Shown: positions 8,072 to 16,450, counted from the first letter of the stretch. The stretch: DNA of 64,000 bases from Novosphingobium rosa NBRC 15208 (GCF_001598555.1 NZ_BCZE01000036.1:1-64000), one strand, 5' to 3'. A program made the numbers and translations. The notes: generated by a model from the letters alone, not told the origin.

Positions 8072-9058
8072 ATGACCGCCCAGCACCCATCGCTCGTTGG
8101 CATCGACATCCGCGCCGAGATCGAGCGCCTGCGCCGCGAGAAGAATGTCGTCATCCTGGCGCATTACTATCAGAAGCCGGAATTGCAGGATCTGGCCGAT
8201 TTCGTCGGCGATTCGCTGGAACTGAGCCGCAAGGCCGCCGAAACCGATGCCGAGGTGATCGCCTTCTGCGGCGTGAAGTTCATGGCCGAGGTCGCCAAGA
8301 TCCTGAGCCCCGAAAAGACGGTGATCCTGCCCGATATGAACGCGGGCTGCAGCCTTGAAGATGCCTGCCCGCCCGCACGCTTCAAGGCCTTCCGCGAGGC
8401 CCATCCCGATCATATCGCGCTCACCTACATCAACTGCTCGACCGAGGTGAAGGCGCTGTCGGACATCATCGTGACGTCGTCCTCGGCGGAAACGATCCTG
8501 CAGCAGATCCCCAAGGACCAGAAGATCATCTTCGGCCCCGACCGCCATCTGGGCGGCTATCTGTCGCGCAAGTTCAACCGCGAGATGCTGCTGTGGCCCG
8601 GCGTCTGCATCGTGCATGAGGCCTTCAGCGAGACCGAACTGCTCAAGCTGAAAGCCCAGCACCCCGGCGCGCCCATCGCGGCTCACCCGGAATGCCCGCC
8701 CACCATCGTCGATCACGCCGATTATGTGGGCTCCACCAGCGGCATCCTCAACTACGCCAAGGCGATGACCGGCGACACGCTGATCGTGGCGACCGAACCG
8801 CATATCATCCACCAGATGCAGCTGGCCATGCCCGACAAGACCTTCATCGGCGCGCCGGGCGGAGACGGCAACTGCAACTGCAACATCTGCCCCTACATGG
8901 CGCTCAACACGCTGGAAAAGCTCTATATCAGCCTGCGTGATCTCAGCCCCCGCATCGAGATCGAGGAAGGCCTGCGCCTCAAGGCCAAGCACAGCCTCGA
9001 CCGCATGCTGGAGATGGCCAGCGGCTCGGTCGGCAAGGGCGATCTGGGAGCGAAGTGA
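8072..9058 (+). CDS. nadA: Quinolinate synthase A
   Basis: NadA condenses iminoaspartate with dihydroxyacetone phosphate to quinolinate in de novo NAD synthesis and uses an oxygen-sensitive 4Fe-4S cluster. The 328-residue product has the start NVVILAHYYQKPELQDLADF, cluster cysteines in AGCSLEDAC (Cys93), GVCIVHEAF (Cys179) and the C-terminal CNCNICPYM, and the family motif HPECPP. The ATG at 8072 is preferred over 8063 because GAGGGA at 8057-8062 is 9 bases before it and directly abuts the other. No nadB or nadC is nearby. Its stop overlaps the start of a small unknown gene. Confidence 0.97.
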   Translation: MTAQHPSLVGIDIRAEIERLRREKNVVILAHYYQKPELQDLADFVGDSLELSRKAAETDAEVIAFCGVKFMAEVAKILSPEKTVILPDMNAGCSLEDACPPARFKAFREAHPDHIALTYINCSTEVKALSDIIVTSSSAETILQQIPKDQKIIFGPDRHLGGYLSRKFNREMLLWPGVCIVHEAFSETELLKLKAQHPGAPIAAHPECPPTIVDHADYVGSTSGILNYAKAMTGDTLIVATEPHIIHQMQLAMPDKTFIGAPGGDGNCNCNICPYMALNTLEKLYISLRDLSPRIEIEEGLRLKAKHSLDRMLEMASGSVGKGDLGAK

Positions 9059-9420
9059 TGCGCAGGCTGGTCCGGCGGCTGGCATGGAGTCTCGCCGAGC
9101 TGGCCTGCTTCACCGCACTGGCCGCTGGCGGCTGCGTGCTGTTCACCCGCCATGCCCTGAACCAGGGCGCGCTCGCCATTCAGCCATGGGGCTGCATCAC
9201 GGCCCGCGATGATCCAGCGCTGATCGACCGCACGCTCACCCTCCAGATTCAGCTCTGGAGCGAGCGGCGCCCAGCCACCGCCGCGCTCCCCAGGCACACC
9301 AGTGGCCTGATCGCCCTGCTCGGCCTGCGCCTCGGCTTCAGCCAGAGCGACAGGCATGCCCTCGTCGTCGGCATGCTGGCCACCACGCCAATCTGTCTGT
9401 CGAGACCACAGTACATCTGA
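9058..9420 (+). CDS. Small membrane-anchored protein of unknown function, coupled to nadA
   Basis: A 120-residue protein whose ATG shares one base with the nadA TGA (TGATG), implying translational coupling. An Arg-rich start (MRRLVRRLAWSLAELACF) precedes one hydrophobic helix (about residues 8-28). The remainder is a short, mostly extracytoplasmic region with two cysteines, WGCITARDDPALIDRTLTLQ, and no domain I recognise. The frame is clean and the composition is protein-like, but there is no family match to offer. A membrane-anchored accessory protein is the most that can be said. Confidence 0.55.
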   Translation: MRRLVRRLAWSLAELACFTALAAGGCVLFTRHALNQGALAIQPWGCITARDDPALIDRTLTLQIQLWSERRPATAALPRHTSGLIALLGLRLGFSQSDRHALVVGMLATTPICLSRPQYI

Positions 9421-9487
9421 TCACCTCCTGTGTTCAGGGGGCCAAATTTCTTCTTGGCGACCAAGCCCCTCCCATGGTTACTTCGCA

Positions 9488-9518
9488 GATGCAGCACCAC
9501 CCCCCCCCTCGCTGCATC
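9488..9518 (+). promoter_or_regulatory. Leader hairpin with a poly-C loop before the ribosome site
   Basis: The perfect inverted repeat GATGCAGC / GCTGCATC encloses a 15-base loop containing nine consecutive C residues and ends three bases before the AAGGAG of the next gene. Such a placement could mask or expose the ribosome site. The C9 tract is also a possible slippage site. Function is inferred. Confidence 0.35.
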
Positions 9519-9531
9519 AGAAGGAGTCCCC

Positions 9532-10104
9532 ATGCGCCTCCCCCAACTCGATCACACCACCCTCGAAGGCGACCAGCTGGCCCTCTATGAGGATATGAAA
9601 GCCGGCATTCACAAGAACTTCGCCGGCTTCACCGCCATCGACAACAAGGACGACCTGATCGGCCCCTGGAACCCCTGGCTCAGCTTCCCGCAATTCGGCG
9701 GCCCGGTGTGGAAGCTGGTGCTGGCGCTGGGCGACAACCCCGTCCTGCCCAAGCCCATCCGCGAGATCGGCATCCTCGTCACCGGCGCGCATTTCCATTC
9801 CGCCTACGAGCTTTATGCCCATATCCTTGTGGCCAAGCTGCGCGGGCTTTCGGACTCCAAGGTCCGCACCATCAGCAGCGGCAACCGCCCCGCCGACCTC
9901 ACCTATGAGGAAGGCCTGGCCTATGATTTCGCCTTCGCTCTGGTGAACGGCGGAATCGTGCCGGAAATCCTGTACCAGGAAGCCGAACAGGCCTTCGGCC
10001 GCGATGGCACGGCGGAGTTCATCTATCTGGTCGGGCTGTACTGCATGGTGTCCACCACGCTGAACGGGTTCAAGGTGCCTTTGCCGGAAGAGGAAGACCT
10101 GTAA
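9532..10104 (+). CDS. Carboxymuconolactone decarboxylase-like protein
   Basis: A 190-residue helical protein with the AhpD/CMD-fold pattern: REIGILVTGAHFHSAYELYAH, then KLRGLSDSKVRTI and YEEGLAYDFAFAL. The CxxC redox motif of AhpD peroxidase partners is absent, and the equivalent position holds HSAYELYAH, so a thiol-peroxidase role is unlikely. A decarboxylase, hydrolase or purely structural role is open. The ATG at 9532 has an ideal AAGGAG site and is preceded by a stem-loop with a poly-C loop. It is followed by an intergenic repeat element and a convergent lipoprotein gene. Confidence 0.75.
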   Translation: MRLPQLDHTTLEGDQLALYEDMKAGIHKNFAGFTAIDNKDDLIGPWNPWLSFPQFGGPVWKLVLALGDNPVLPKPIREIGILVTGAHFHSAYELYAHILVAKLRGLSDSKVRTISSGNRPADLTYEEGLAYDFAFALVNGGIVPEILYQEAEQAFGRDGTAEFIYLVGLYCMVSTTLNGFKVPLPEEEDL

Positions 10105-10116
10105 GAAAAGGAAAGT

Positions 10117-10344
10117 GCGAGGGGGTTACCCCCTCGCGCTCCCGGAACGTCTTCCGACGCTCGGGCCGCGGCACCGCATCGCCACGCTCAACCTCTCCAC
10201 CAGCACAACAGAAAGGCGCCGCAGGCAGGAAGCCCCGGCGCCTTTTCTCATTTAAAAGCCTGCGGCGCAGCGACGTTAGCCCTATGGCCGAACCCCTGAC
10301 GCCAACGCAGACAGTAAAGGGAGCGCGAGGGCGATGGCCCTCGC
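10117..10344 (+). repeat. Modular intergenic repeat, copy 1 (left half + right half)
   Basis: A 228-base element between convergent genes. The left end is the hairpin GCGAGGGGG-TTA-CCCCCTCGC (10117-10137) followed by GCTCCC. The right end is GGGAGC followed by the hairpin GCGAGGGCGATGGCCCTCGC (10325-10344), so the ends are inverted repeats of each other. The interior holds a terminator-like hairpin AGAAAGGCGCCG / CGGCGCCTTTTCT (10210-10248) and then TTTAAAAGCCTGCGGCGC. Copies 2 and 3 share this order; copy 2 is the reverse complement. Confidence 0.85.
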
Positions 10345-10360
10345 CTCTTCCTGCTAAACC

Positions 10361-10681
10361 TTACTGCGAATCCGCAGGCTTATCGGCAGGCTTATCCGCC
10401 CCGCTCTGATCGGCCTTCAGCGCATCCATCGCCTGCTTCAGATCGGCGGCATCGCTGGTGGCGTCCTCAGCCGCCTGCGAGCCGACATCCTTGCGCGGCG
10501 CGGGCGGCGGGGTGGAGGTGGGCGTTTCGACCGGCACCATGGAATCGCTGACCGTGGCGGACAGCACCTCGCCCTCTGCGGAGCGGGAATCCTCGGTCTT
10601 GTCGGGCTTGCCGTGGCAGGCCGACAGCGACAGGGCAGCGGCCACCGCCAGCAGAAGCGAAGAAGTCTTGAGAGCGGGCAT
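10361..10681 (-). CDS. Small lipoprotein of unknown function
   Basis: A 106-residue protein with a lipoprotein signal peptide: a short positive start, hydrophobic SSLLLAVAAALSLSA and lipobox LSAC (Cys about 22). The mature part is hydrophilic, Pro/Thr-rich around residue 55 (PTSTPPPAPR), and ends in a Lys/Asp/Ala-rich stretch with the repeat DKPADKPAD. The ATG at 10681 has GAGGA 5 bases upstream and puts the signal peptide at the start. No domain is recognised. It lies 26 bases downstream of lipB on the same strand. Confidence 0.7.
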   Translation of the reverse strand: MPALKTSSLLLAVAAALSLSACHGKPDKTEDSRSAEGEVLSATVSDSMVPVETPTSTPPPAPRKDVGSQAAEDATSDAADLKQAMDALKADQSGADKPADKPADSQ

Positions 10682-10707
10682 AGAGTCCTCAGGCAAGATC
10701 AGGGGGG

Positions 10708-11394
10708 TTAGCCCCGGGGGGGACAGGGCTGGTCGAGCATGGCGAGGAACTCGTCCGCGCGCGCCAGCAGGGCCTCATCCCATTGCACCGCGGAAACCTT
10801 GATGCCAAGCCTTTCAAGGCTGGTGACGCCTTTTTCGGCGATGCCGCAGGGCACGATGCCCGAAAAATGGGTGAGGTCGGGCGAGAGATTCACCGAAAAG
10901 CCGTGCATCGTCACCCAGCGGCGGATGCGCACGCCGATGGCGCCGATCTTGGCTTCCGAGCCGTCGATATCGCGGGTCCAGATGCCCACGCCCGCGTCCG
11001 ATCGCCAGCTTTCCACGCCGAAATCGCGCAGAGTGGCGATCACCCAGCTTTCCAGCGCGGAGACGAAGCCGCGCACGTCGCGCTTGCGCTTGGTTAGGTC
11101 CAGCAGAACATAGCCGATGCGCTGGCCGGGGCCGTGATAGGTGTAGCGCCCGCCACGCCCGGCCTCGACGATCTCGAAACGCGGGTCCAGCAGGTCGGAG
11201 GCCGCCGCGCTGGTTCCGGCGGTGTAGACCGGCAGATGATCGAGCAGCCAGATCAGCTCTCCCGCCGTGCCGTCGGCGATGGCGGTGTTGCGCGCGGTCA
11301 TGGCGTCGAGCGCCGCGCGATAGGGCACGGGCTCGGCTTCGTGGCGGAACTCGATGGGGTGGCTCAGGGCGGCGGTTTCGGGACTCGGCGACAT
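10708..11394 (-). CDS. lipB: Octanoyl-[acyl carrier protein]:protein octanoyltransferase
   Basis: LipB transfers octanoate from acyl carrier protein to lipoyl domains, the first step of protein lipoylation. The 228-residue product carries RGGRYTYHGPGQRIGYVLLD (substrate pocket), the acyl-lysine motif KIGAIGVRIRRW (Lys149) and the catalytic cysteine in IVPCGI (Cys183). These are the Cys/Lys dyad residues of LipB. The ATG at 11394 was chosen because the family begins near this point; the frame is open further upstream but that part has no family resemblance. It is divergent from the membrane protein gene at 11494, with a 99-base gap. Confidence 0.95.
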   Translation of the reverse strand: MSPSPETAALSHPIEFRHEAEPVPYRAALDAMTARNTAIADGTAGELIWLLDHLPVYTAGTSAAASDLLDPRFEIVEAGRGGRYTYHGPGQRIGYVLLDLTKRKRDVRGFVSALESWVIATLRDFGVESWRSDAGVGIWTRDIDGSEAKIGAIGVRIRRWVTMHGFSVNLSPDLTHFSGIVPCGIAEKGVTSLERLGIKVSAVQWDEALLARADEFLAMLDQPCPPRG

Positions 11395-11493
11395 GGGTGA
11401 TTGCCTGAAACGATTTGCCGTGGTTATCAAGGGGGCATAGTGAACCCTGCGCCATGCGGGGCGTTCAACGTGCCACAAAGGGGGCCCACACCA

Positions 11494-12399
11494 ATGCGTT
11501 TCGATGGCAATCTGGCCTGGCAGCAGGCCGTTCGCCTGTGCAGCGCCAACAAGGAACTGCTGCTGGTTCTGGCCGGCGTCTTCTTCTTTCTGCCGGGCGT
11601 GACCTCGGCCTTCTTCCTGTCGGGCCTGCAGGAAGATCTGATGCGCAACATGGCCGCCGCCAACCAGCAAGACCCGAAAGCCATGTTTCAGGCGCTGAGC
11701 GGCATCTATGCCCAGATGGGCCCCTATATCGTGGGGCTGCTGCTGGTGCAGACGGTGGGCACCATGTCGATGATGGCGCTGCTGACCGATGCGGCGCGGC
11801 CCACGGTGGGCCAGGCCATCCTGCTGGGCCTGAAGCGCCTGCCGACGGTGTTTGGCGTGGGGCTGCTGCTGATGCTGGGCTATGTTCTCTCTGGCATGGT
11901 CTTCGTGCTGGTGCTGGGCATTCTGGGCGCCATCGTCGGCGTGGCGACCGGAGCCGCGGCAGGCGCAGGCGCCATGAGCGCGCCCGTCATCATCATCGTG
12001 GCCATCGGCACGGCAGGCTTTATCGGCTTCCTGATCTATGCCGTCACCCGCCTGTCGTTGACCCTGCCCGCCATCGTGATCGACCAGATCGCCAACCCAT
12101 GGCGCGCCCTGCGCCGCTCATGGGCGCTGACGCGCGGCAACACCGCCACGCTGCTGGGCTTCTATCTGGTTCTGATGGTGGCCTATGCCGTGATCGGCAT
12201 GGTCGTCTTCATGCTGCTGAGCACGCTGGTGAAGCTGGGCACGCCGCAATACAGCAAGGCCTATTTCACGGCGAACGGGCTGGTTTCGGGCCTGATCAGC
12301 GGCGTGGTGAGCATCCTGGCCAGCGCGATAATCGCCGCCGTGCATGGACAATTGGCCGGCGGGGGCGGGCGGGAGTCTTTGTCGGAGACGTTTCGGTGA
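11494..12399 (+). CDS. Polytopic membrane protein of unknown function
   Basis: A 301-residue protein with about six hydrophobic segments (near residues 22-45, 85-105, 120-160, 165-195, 215-245 and 265-290). The pattern resembles the membrane domain found in glycerophosphodiester phosphodiesterase-like and YciC-like proteins: RLSLTLPAIVIDQIANPWRA followed by LRRSWALTRGN. That P-x-x-A-L-x-x-S-W-x-L-T-x-G block is the recognisable element. Function is unknown. The ATG at 11494 has AAAGGGGG about 10 bases before it. It is divergent from lipB and is followed by repeat copy 2. Confidence 0.65.
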   Translation: MRFDGNLAWQQAVRLCSANKELLLVLAGVFFFLPGVTSAFFLSGLQEDLMRNMAAANQQDPKAMFQALSGIYAQMGPYIVGLLLVQTVGTMSMMALLTDAARPTVGQAILLGLKRLPTVFGVGLLLMLGYVLSGMVFVLVLGILGAIVGVATGAAAGAGAMSAPVIIIVAIGTAGFIGFLIYAVTRLSLTLPAIVIDQIANPWRALRRSWALTRGNTATLLGFYLVLMVAYAVIGMVVFMLLSTLVKLGTPQYSKAYFTANGLVSGLISGVVSILASAIIAAVHGQLAGGGGRESLSETFR

Positions 12400-12418
12400 T
12401 TTAAGGAAAAAGAGGAAT

Positions 12419-12643
12419 GCGAGGGCCATCGCCCTCGCGCTCCCGTTAATGTCCACGGAACGCCTCGGGCTCGGCCACAGAGCTAACGTTGCCGCGCCGC
12501 AGGCTTTTAAACGAGAAAAAGGCGCCGGGGCATTCCTGCCTGCGGCGCCTTTTCTGTGCCCATGGGAAGGTTGCGCACCCTTGGGATACCACTGCCCTAT
12601 CGTCGGAAGACGTCATGGGAGCGCGAGGGGGTAACCCCCTCGC
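12419..12643 (-). repeat. Modular intergenic repeat, copy 2 (inverted)
   Basis: A 225-base element between convergent genes. The ends are GCGAGGGCCATCGCCCTCGC + GCTCCC (12419-12444) and GGGAGC + GCGAGGGGGTAACCCCCTCGC (12617-12643). Read on the minus strand it follows copies 1 and 3 almost element for element, including the internal GGCGCCGCAGGCAGG.. hairpin with its T-run and the TTTAAAAGCCTGCGGCGC block. So the same unit sits here in the opposite orientation. Confidence 0.85.
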
Positions 12644-12652
12644 ATCTTCCTG

Positions 12653-13282
12653 TTATGCTTCGTCCTTCCAGCCCCAATAAAGGAAGCACGGCGGCACGTT
12701 GATGAACTCCATCGCATTGTCGATGCGCGAGAAATGCCGCGCCATGAAGTCGCGCGCGCGGGAGGTGAACTGATAGACCAGAAAGGCCCCGCCCTGGCGC
12801 AGCACGCGATGCGTGGCCGAGGCGATGGCTGGCCCCACGCCATCCGGCAGGGTGGAGAAGGGCAGGCCGGACAACACGTAATCGGCATGATCGTGACCAT
12901 GGGCGCGCACGATCGCCTCGACATCCGCCGCCGAGCCGTGGACGGCCACGAAGCGGCTGTCGGCGATGGTGGCGTTGAGATAGTCGATGAACAGCGGGTT
13001 CGTGTCGATCACGATCAGCATGCCGTCACGACGCAGACGGCTGAGAACCGGGCGGCAAAAGGTGCCGACGCCGGGGCCATATTCAACGAAGAGCTTGCAT
13101 TCGTCCCAGTTCACGCGGGACAGCATCTTGTTGATGGTGAAACGCGAGGAGGGCACGATCGAGCCGACCATCACCGGGTTGCGCAGAAAGCCTTCGAGAA
13201 ACACGCCCCAAGGCCCGAGGCGGCGCTTGATCCCGGTTTTGAACCGGTCGAGGGGCGCCTCGCGGACAAGTTCACCTGTCAT
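12653..13282 (-). CDS. PmtA-like phospholipid N-methyltransferase
   Basis: A 209-residue class I SAM-dependent methyltransferase. The SAM-binding motif is LFVEYGPGVGTF (about residues 64-75), motif II is IVIDTNPLF, and the post-motif is VLSGLPFSTLPD. The N-terminal FLEGFLRNPVMVGSIVPSS is the signature of the Rhodobacter/Sinorhizobium PmtA group, which methylates phosphatidylethanolamine towards phosphatidylcholine. A related role on another lipid, such as an aminolipid, cannot be excluded. It is a single gene that converges on repeat copy 2. Confidence 0.75.
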   Translation of the reverse strand: MTGELVREAPLDRFKTGIKRRLGPWGVFLEGFLRNPVMVGSIVPSSRFTINKMLSRVNWDECKLFVEYGPGVGTFCRPVLSRLRRDGMLIVIDTNPLFIDYLNATIADSRFVAVHGSAADVEAIVRAHGHDHADYVLSGLPFSTLPDGVGPAIASATHRVLRQGGAFLVYQFTSRARDFMARHFSRIDNAMEFINVPPCFLYWGWKDEA

Positions 13283-13451
13283 CTTTTCGTCGTTTCCCTG
13301 AGCTATCGTCTTCGATGTTGGGCCGTGATGTGCCCATTTGCTCCGATGAATGCAAGCAAACCGGTGTCAGCGCTGTCTCGCCATGAGGCGTATCCTGCGC
13401 AATACGGTGGATAATCACCCCACCGCGCCACCAGCCGTGGCCTTCATGGGA

Positions 13452-13796
13452 TCAGATGATTTCGCTTACAAGCTCCTGCGGGCGGCACAGGCGCACGCCC
13501 TTGTCGGTCTCCACCAGCGGGCGCTCGATCAGCACGGGGGTGGCGACCATGGCAGCCAGCACGGTGGCGTCATCGGCCTGAGGCAGGCCGCGCTCGACAG
13601 CGTCGGTGTTGCGGGTGCGCAGGCCCTGCTGGGGCGTCATGCCGGCATCGCGATAGAGCTGAGCCAGCTTCTCGGCGCCGGGCGGGGTCTTGAGATATTC
13701 GACGACGGTGAGATCGATGCCCGGCACGTCCTCCAGCATCGCCAGCGTCTTGCGCGAGGTGGAGCAGCCCGGATTGTGCCAGATGGTCGCCTTCAT
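13452..13796 (-). CDS. ArsC/YfgD-family glutaredoxin-like reductase
   Basis: A 114-residue thioredoxin-fold protein with HNPGCSTSRKTLAML, the ArsC active-site loop (Cys11), and the later TPVLIERPLVETDKG containing the conserved Arg. This places it in the glutaredoxin-coupled arsenate reductase family. No arsenical pump or regulator is nearby, so arsenate as the physiological substrate is uncertain; the YfgD branch has unknown function. It ends 105 bases after an orphan iron-sulfur gene, on the same strand. Confidence 0.85.
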   Translation of the reverse strand: MKATIWHNPGCSTSRKTLAMLEDVPGIDLTVVEYLKTPPGAEKLAQLYRDAGMTPQQGLRTRNTDAVERGLPQADDATVLAAMVATPVLIERPLVETDKGVRLCRPQELVSEII

Positions 13797-13901
13797 CGAA
13801 TAATCCCTATCGAAATTTTCCGCCCCTTAGCGGGTGCCACGCTCTTCATGCAAGGCGGGCACAGTCTGCACGATGCCCGGCGCGGGCATGGCGGCAATCT
13901 T

Positions 13902-14360
13902 CTATTCCCCGCGCATCACCCGCGCGGCGCGATGAATGACGCGCAGCAGGCGCGGATAGACGCCGCAGCGGCACAGGCCGGTGATGGCCGCCTTGATATC
14001 GGCATCGGAAGGGTTGGCATTGCTGGCCAGCAACGCCGCCCCGGCCATCACCAGACCGGGCGTGCAAAAGCCGCATTGCACCGCGCCTTCCGCCATCATC
14101 GCCTGCTGCACGGGGTGCGAGCGATCATGGCTCACCCCCTCGATGGTGGTGACGTTGCGCCCCTCGGCCTGCGCCAGACTCATCTGACAGGAGGGCAAGG
14201 CCTGCCCGTCGACCAGCACCAGACAGGCGCGGCAATCGCCGCTGCCGCAGCCATATTTGGTGCCGGTGAGATTGGCCGCCTCGCGCAGCGCCCAGAGCAG
14301 GGGCGTCTGCGGGTCGAGATGAAAGGCCAGAGGATGGCCGTTGACGGTCAGGCTGGGCAT
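13902..14360 (-). CDS. Orphan 2Fe-2S subunit of a molybdenum hydroxylase
   Basis: A 152-residue protein with two 2Fe-2S domains in the xanthine-dehydrogenase-family order. A plant-type ferredoxin domain (KYGCGSGDCRAC, then a Cys in LPSCQMS) is followed by an all-helical domain (VQCGFCTPG and GLCRCGVYPR). These are the eight cluster cysteines. Small subunits such as IorA or CoxS normally partner a molybdopterin large subunit, but none is encoded within the window. It is 41 bases downstream of the TonB-dependent receptor gene on the same strand. Confidence 0.88.
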   Translation of the reverse strand: MPSLTVNGHPLAFHLDPQTPLLWALREAANLTGTKYGCGSGDCRACLVLVDGQALPSCQMSLAQAEGRNVTTIEGVSHDRSHPVQQAMMAEGAVQCGFCTPGLVMAGAALLASNANPSDADIKAAITGLCRCGVYPRLLRVIHRAARVMRGE

Positions 14361-14401
14361 GGCGGTCTGGTGGCCTGCCCGGCCATGACGCGCAAGAGCC
14401 T

Positions 14402-16450
14402 TTACCCCTTCGCTCCCCCGAAACGCACGCCCACCCAGATGGTGCGCGGCGTGCCCAGATCGATACTGCCGGCTTGGTTGCGCGTCAGCACCGTGGCATC
14501 GGTCAGGTTTTCCGCGCGCACGATCACGCTGAAGCCATGCGTCAAAGGCGCCTGCGCGAAGAGGCCCAGCGTGGTCGCGGCGGGCATGATCGAGTTGGCG
14601 CTGTTGAGATCATCCTCATACTGCCAGCCCCAGCGGCGCACCGTAGCGGCCATCTGCCAGCCTGCCAGCCGCCCTTGATGCGGATGCCAGCCCAGCGTGG
14701 CGCTGCCCGCGAAGAAAGGAGTCTGCGCCGGGCGCAGGCCGTTGAGGCCGATCGCCGCCCCGCTGGTCTCCATCCGCGAATCGGTCAGCGCCAGCGAAGC
14801 ATCGAGGTTCACCGCGCCCCAATTGCCCTTGGCGCCGAACTCCAGCCCCTTGGCGCGGATGGCATCGACATTCTCGCGCTCGCGCAGATTGGTGCCGATG
14901 GTGACATTGGCGATGGCATGGTCGAGCCGGTTGATAAACCCCGTGGCCGATAGCGTCAGCCCGGCAAAGGGCCCAAAATCGACGCCCGCCTCATAACCCT
15001 TCAGCCGCTCATTGCCCAATTGCGGATTGGCGTTGGTGGTGATGGGGAAGACCACGAAGCTGCGGTACAGTTCGTTGATCGTCGGCATGCGCAGCCCGCT
15101 GTAGGCCGAGCCGCGCAGCACCACGCCCGGCGCCACCCGCAACAGCGCCCCGCCCCGGCCCGACAGCGCCCAGCCGGCGCGCGGATCATAGGCAGTGTTG
15201 GAGGTAACAGCGCCCGTCGCCCCCGCCAGACGGACATAGCCGTCGTTGATGCTCCAGCGATCCTCGCGCACTCCGCCGGTCAGGGTCAGCATGCCCAGAG
15301 TCCAGTCGTCCTGCGCGTAGAAGCCGACATCGTCGTTGCGCCCACCCGCCCAGCGATAGGCGGTGGCGGCACCCGTGGCCGACAGGCTCACCTCGGCCAG
15401 ATCGCCCTGCGTGCGGCGCCAGTCGGTGCCGAAGCGCAGCACATGATCCTTGCCCACCGGCGGGCGCAGTTCCGCCTTGCCGCCCATTCCCGTCGAGGGC
15501 GTGGAGCGCTGGTCCAGCGTGGGCTTGAAGGTGGTGGAGGAGACGGTGATGTTCGAAAAACCGCGATCCTGCAGATAGGCCAGCACATCGAAGGCCCACG
15601 GGCCCCGGCCGACAAGGCGCACACTGGCATCCTCGCCAAAGCTGCGGCTGTCGGCCCCGGTGAAGCGCAGAGTGCGCTGGTCGCGGAAGGCCAGCACGCG
15701 GCCCTGCAGCTCGATGTCGGGCGCGATAGGGGCCACGGCGCGCGCGGAGATGCTCCAGCCGTCATAGGCGGCGCGGGCGCTGACGGGCACGCGCTGGCTG
15801 ACGGGCGTGGTCCAGAAGCCCTCGCCGCGATCCCAGCGGCCCGAGATTTCGGCAAAGCCCGCGCCCAGCCTGGGGGCGATTCCCGCCGAGAGCGTGGTCT
15901 CGCCGCGGTTGTCCACCAGCGCCTCGCCCGAGACGGGGCCGGTTTCATCGCGTCCGGCGCTTTCCAGCGCGATGGTCCCCGCCACCGCGCCCGAACCGAA
16001 AGCGCCCGAACCGCCGCCACGCATCACCTTGGCCGCGCCCAGACGTTCCGGCGCGATGGCAGAAAGCGCCACCGAGCCGAACATCGGGTCCGCCATGGGC
16101 ACGCCATCGAGCAGCACCAGCGTGCGCGCCGCTGCGTTGCCACCCAGCGCGCGCAGCGTCACGCCCTGCGAGGACGGATTGGCCGAGCGGCTGTCCGACC
16201 GACGAAACTGTTGAAAACCGGCGATTCCCGAAAGAACATCCTCGATCCGGCCCGAGGCGCTGGAGAGCAGCGTGTCGCGCGTGATCACCTGGCTGTCATA
16301 GGCGGCGGGGGCCGCGCCTTCCTCCAGGCCACGCCCTGTCACCACGATGGTTTGCGGGTCTGCGGCCTCGTCGGCCATCGCCATCAGGGGCCATGCCAGC
16401 ATGGGACCAAAGGCCATACAACCCGCCATCAGCCGCATTCTTGCCCGCAT
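14402..16450 (-). CDS. TonB-dependent outer-membrane receptor
   Basis: A 682-residue outer-membrane receptor. It has a signal peptide (MRARMRLMAGCMAFG.. to about residue 26), the TonB-box-like TIVVTG, and a plug domain (about 45-160) with TLVLLDGVPMADP and AIAPERLGAAKVMRGGGSGAFGSGAVAGTI style motifs. A beta-barrel follows and ends with a hydrophobic C-terminus (TIWVGVRFGG). The plug resembles the BtuB/siderophore group, but the ligand cannot be assigned. Tandem ATGs lie at 16453 and 16450; GGAG is 2 and 5 bases before them, favouring 16450. It is divergent from dxs. Confidence 0.88.
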   Translation of the reverse strand: MRARMRLMAGCMAFGPMLAWPLMAMADEAADPQTIVVTGRGLEEGAAPAAYDSQVITRDTLLSSASGRIEDVLSGIAGFQQFRRSDSRSANPSSQGVTLRALGGNAAARTLVLLDGVPMADPMFGSVALSAIAPERLGAAKVMRGGGSGAFGSGAVAGTIALESAGRDETGPVSGEALVDNRGETTLSAGIAPRLGAGFAEISGRWDRGEGFWTTPVSQRVPVSARAAYDGWSISARAVAPIAPDIELQGRVLAFRDQRTLRFTGADSRSFGEDASVRLVGRGPWAFDVLAYLQDRGFSNITVSSTTFKPTLDQRSTPSTGMGGKAELRPPVGKDHVLRFGTDWRRTQGDLAEVSLSATGAATAYRWAGGRNDDVGFYAQDDWTLGMLTLTGGVREDRWSINDGYVRLAGATGAVTSNTAYDPRAGWALSGRGGALLRVAPGVVLRGSAYSGLRMPTINELYRSFVVFPITTNANPQLGNERLKGYEAGVDFGPFAGLTLSATGFINRLDHAIANVTIGTNLRERENVDAIRAKGLEFGAKGNWGAVNLDASLALTDSRMETSGAAIGLNGLRPAQTPFFAGSATLGWHPHQGRLAGWQMAATVRRWGWQYEDDLNSANSIMPAATTLGLFAQAPLTHGFSVIVRAENLTDATVLTRNQAGSIDLGTPRTIWVGVRFGGAKG

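Noticed and set aside
10105..12652. Repeat copies 1 and 2 as ends of a composite transposon carrying lipB
   Set aside because: No transposase or target duplication is visible, and each copy is a complete two-ended element filling its own gap.
13452..13796. An arsenic-resistance operon
   Set aside because: Only an ArsC-like gene is present; no arsR, arsB, acr3 or arsH is adjacent, so the operon call is not supported.
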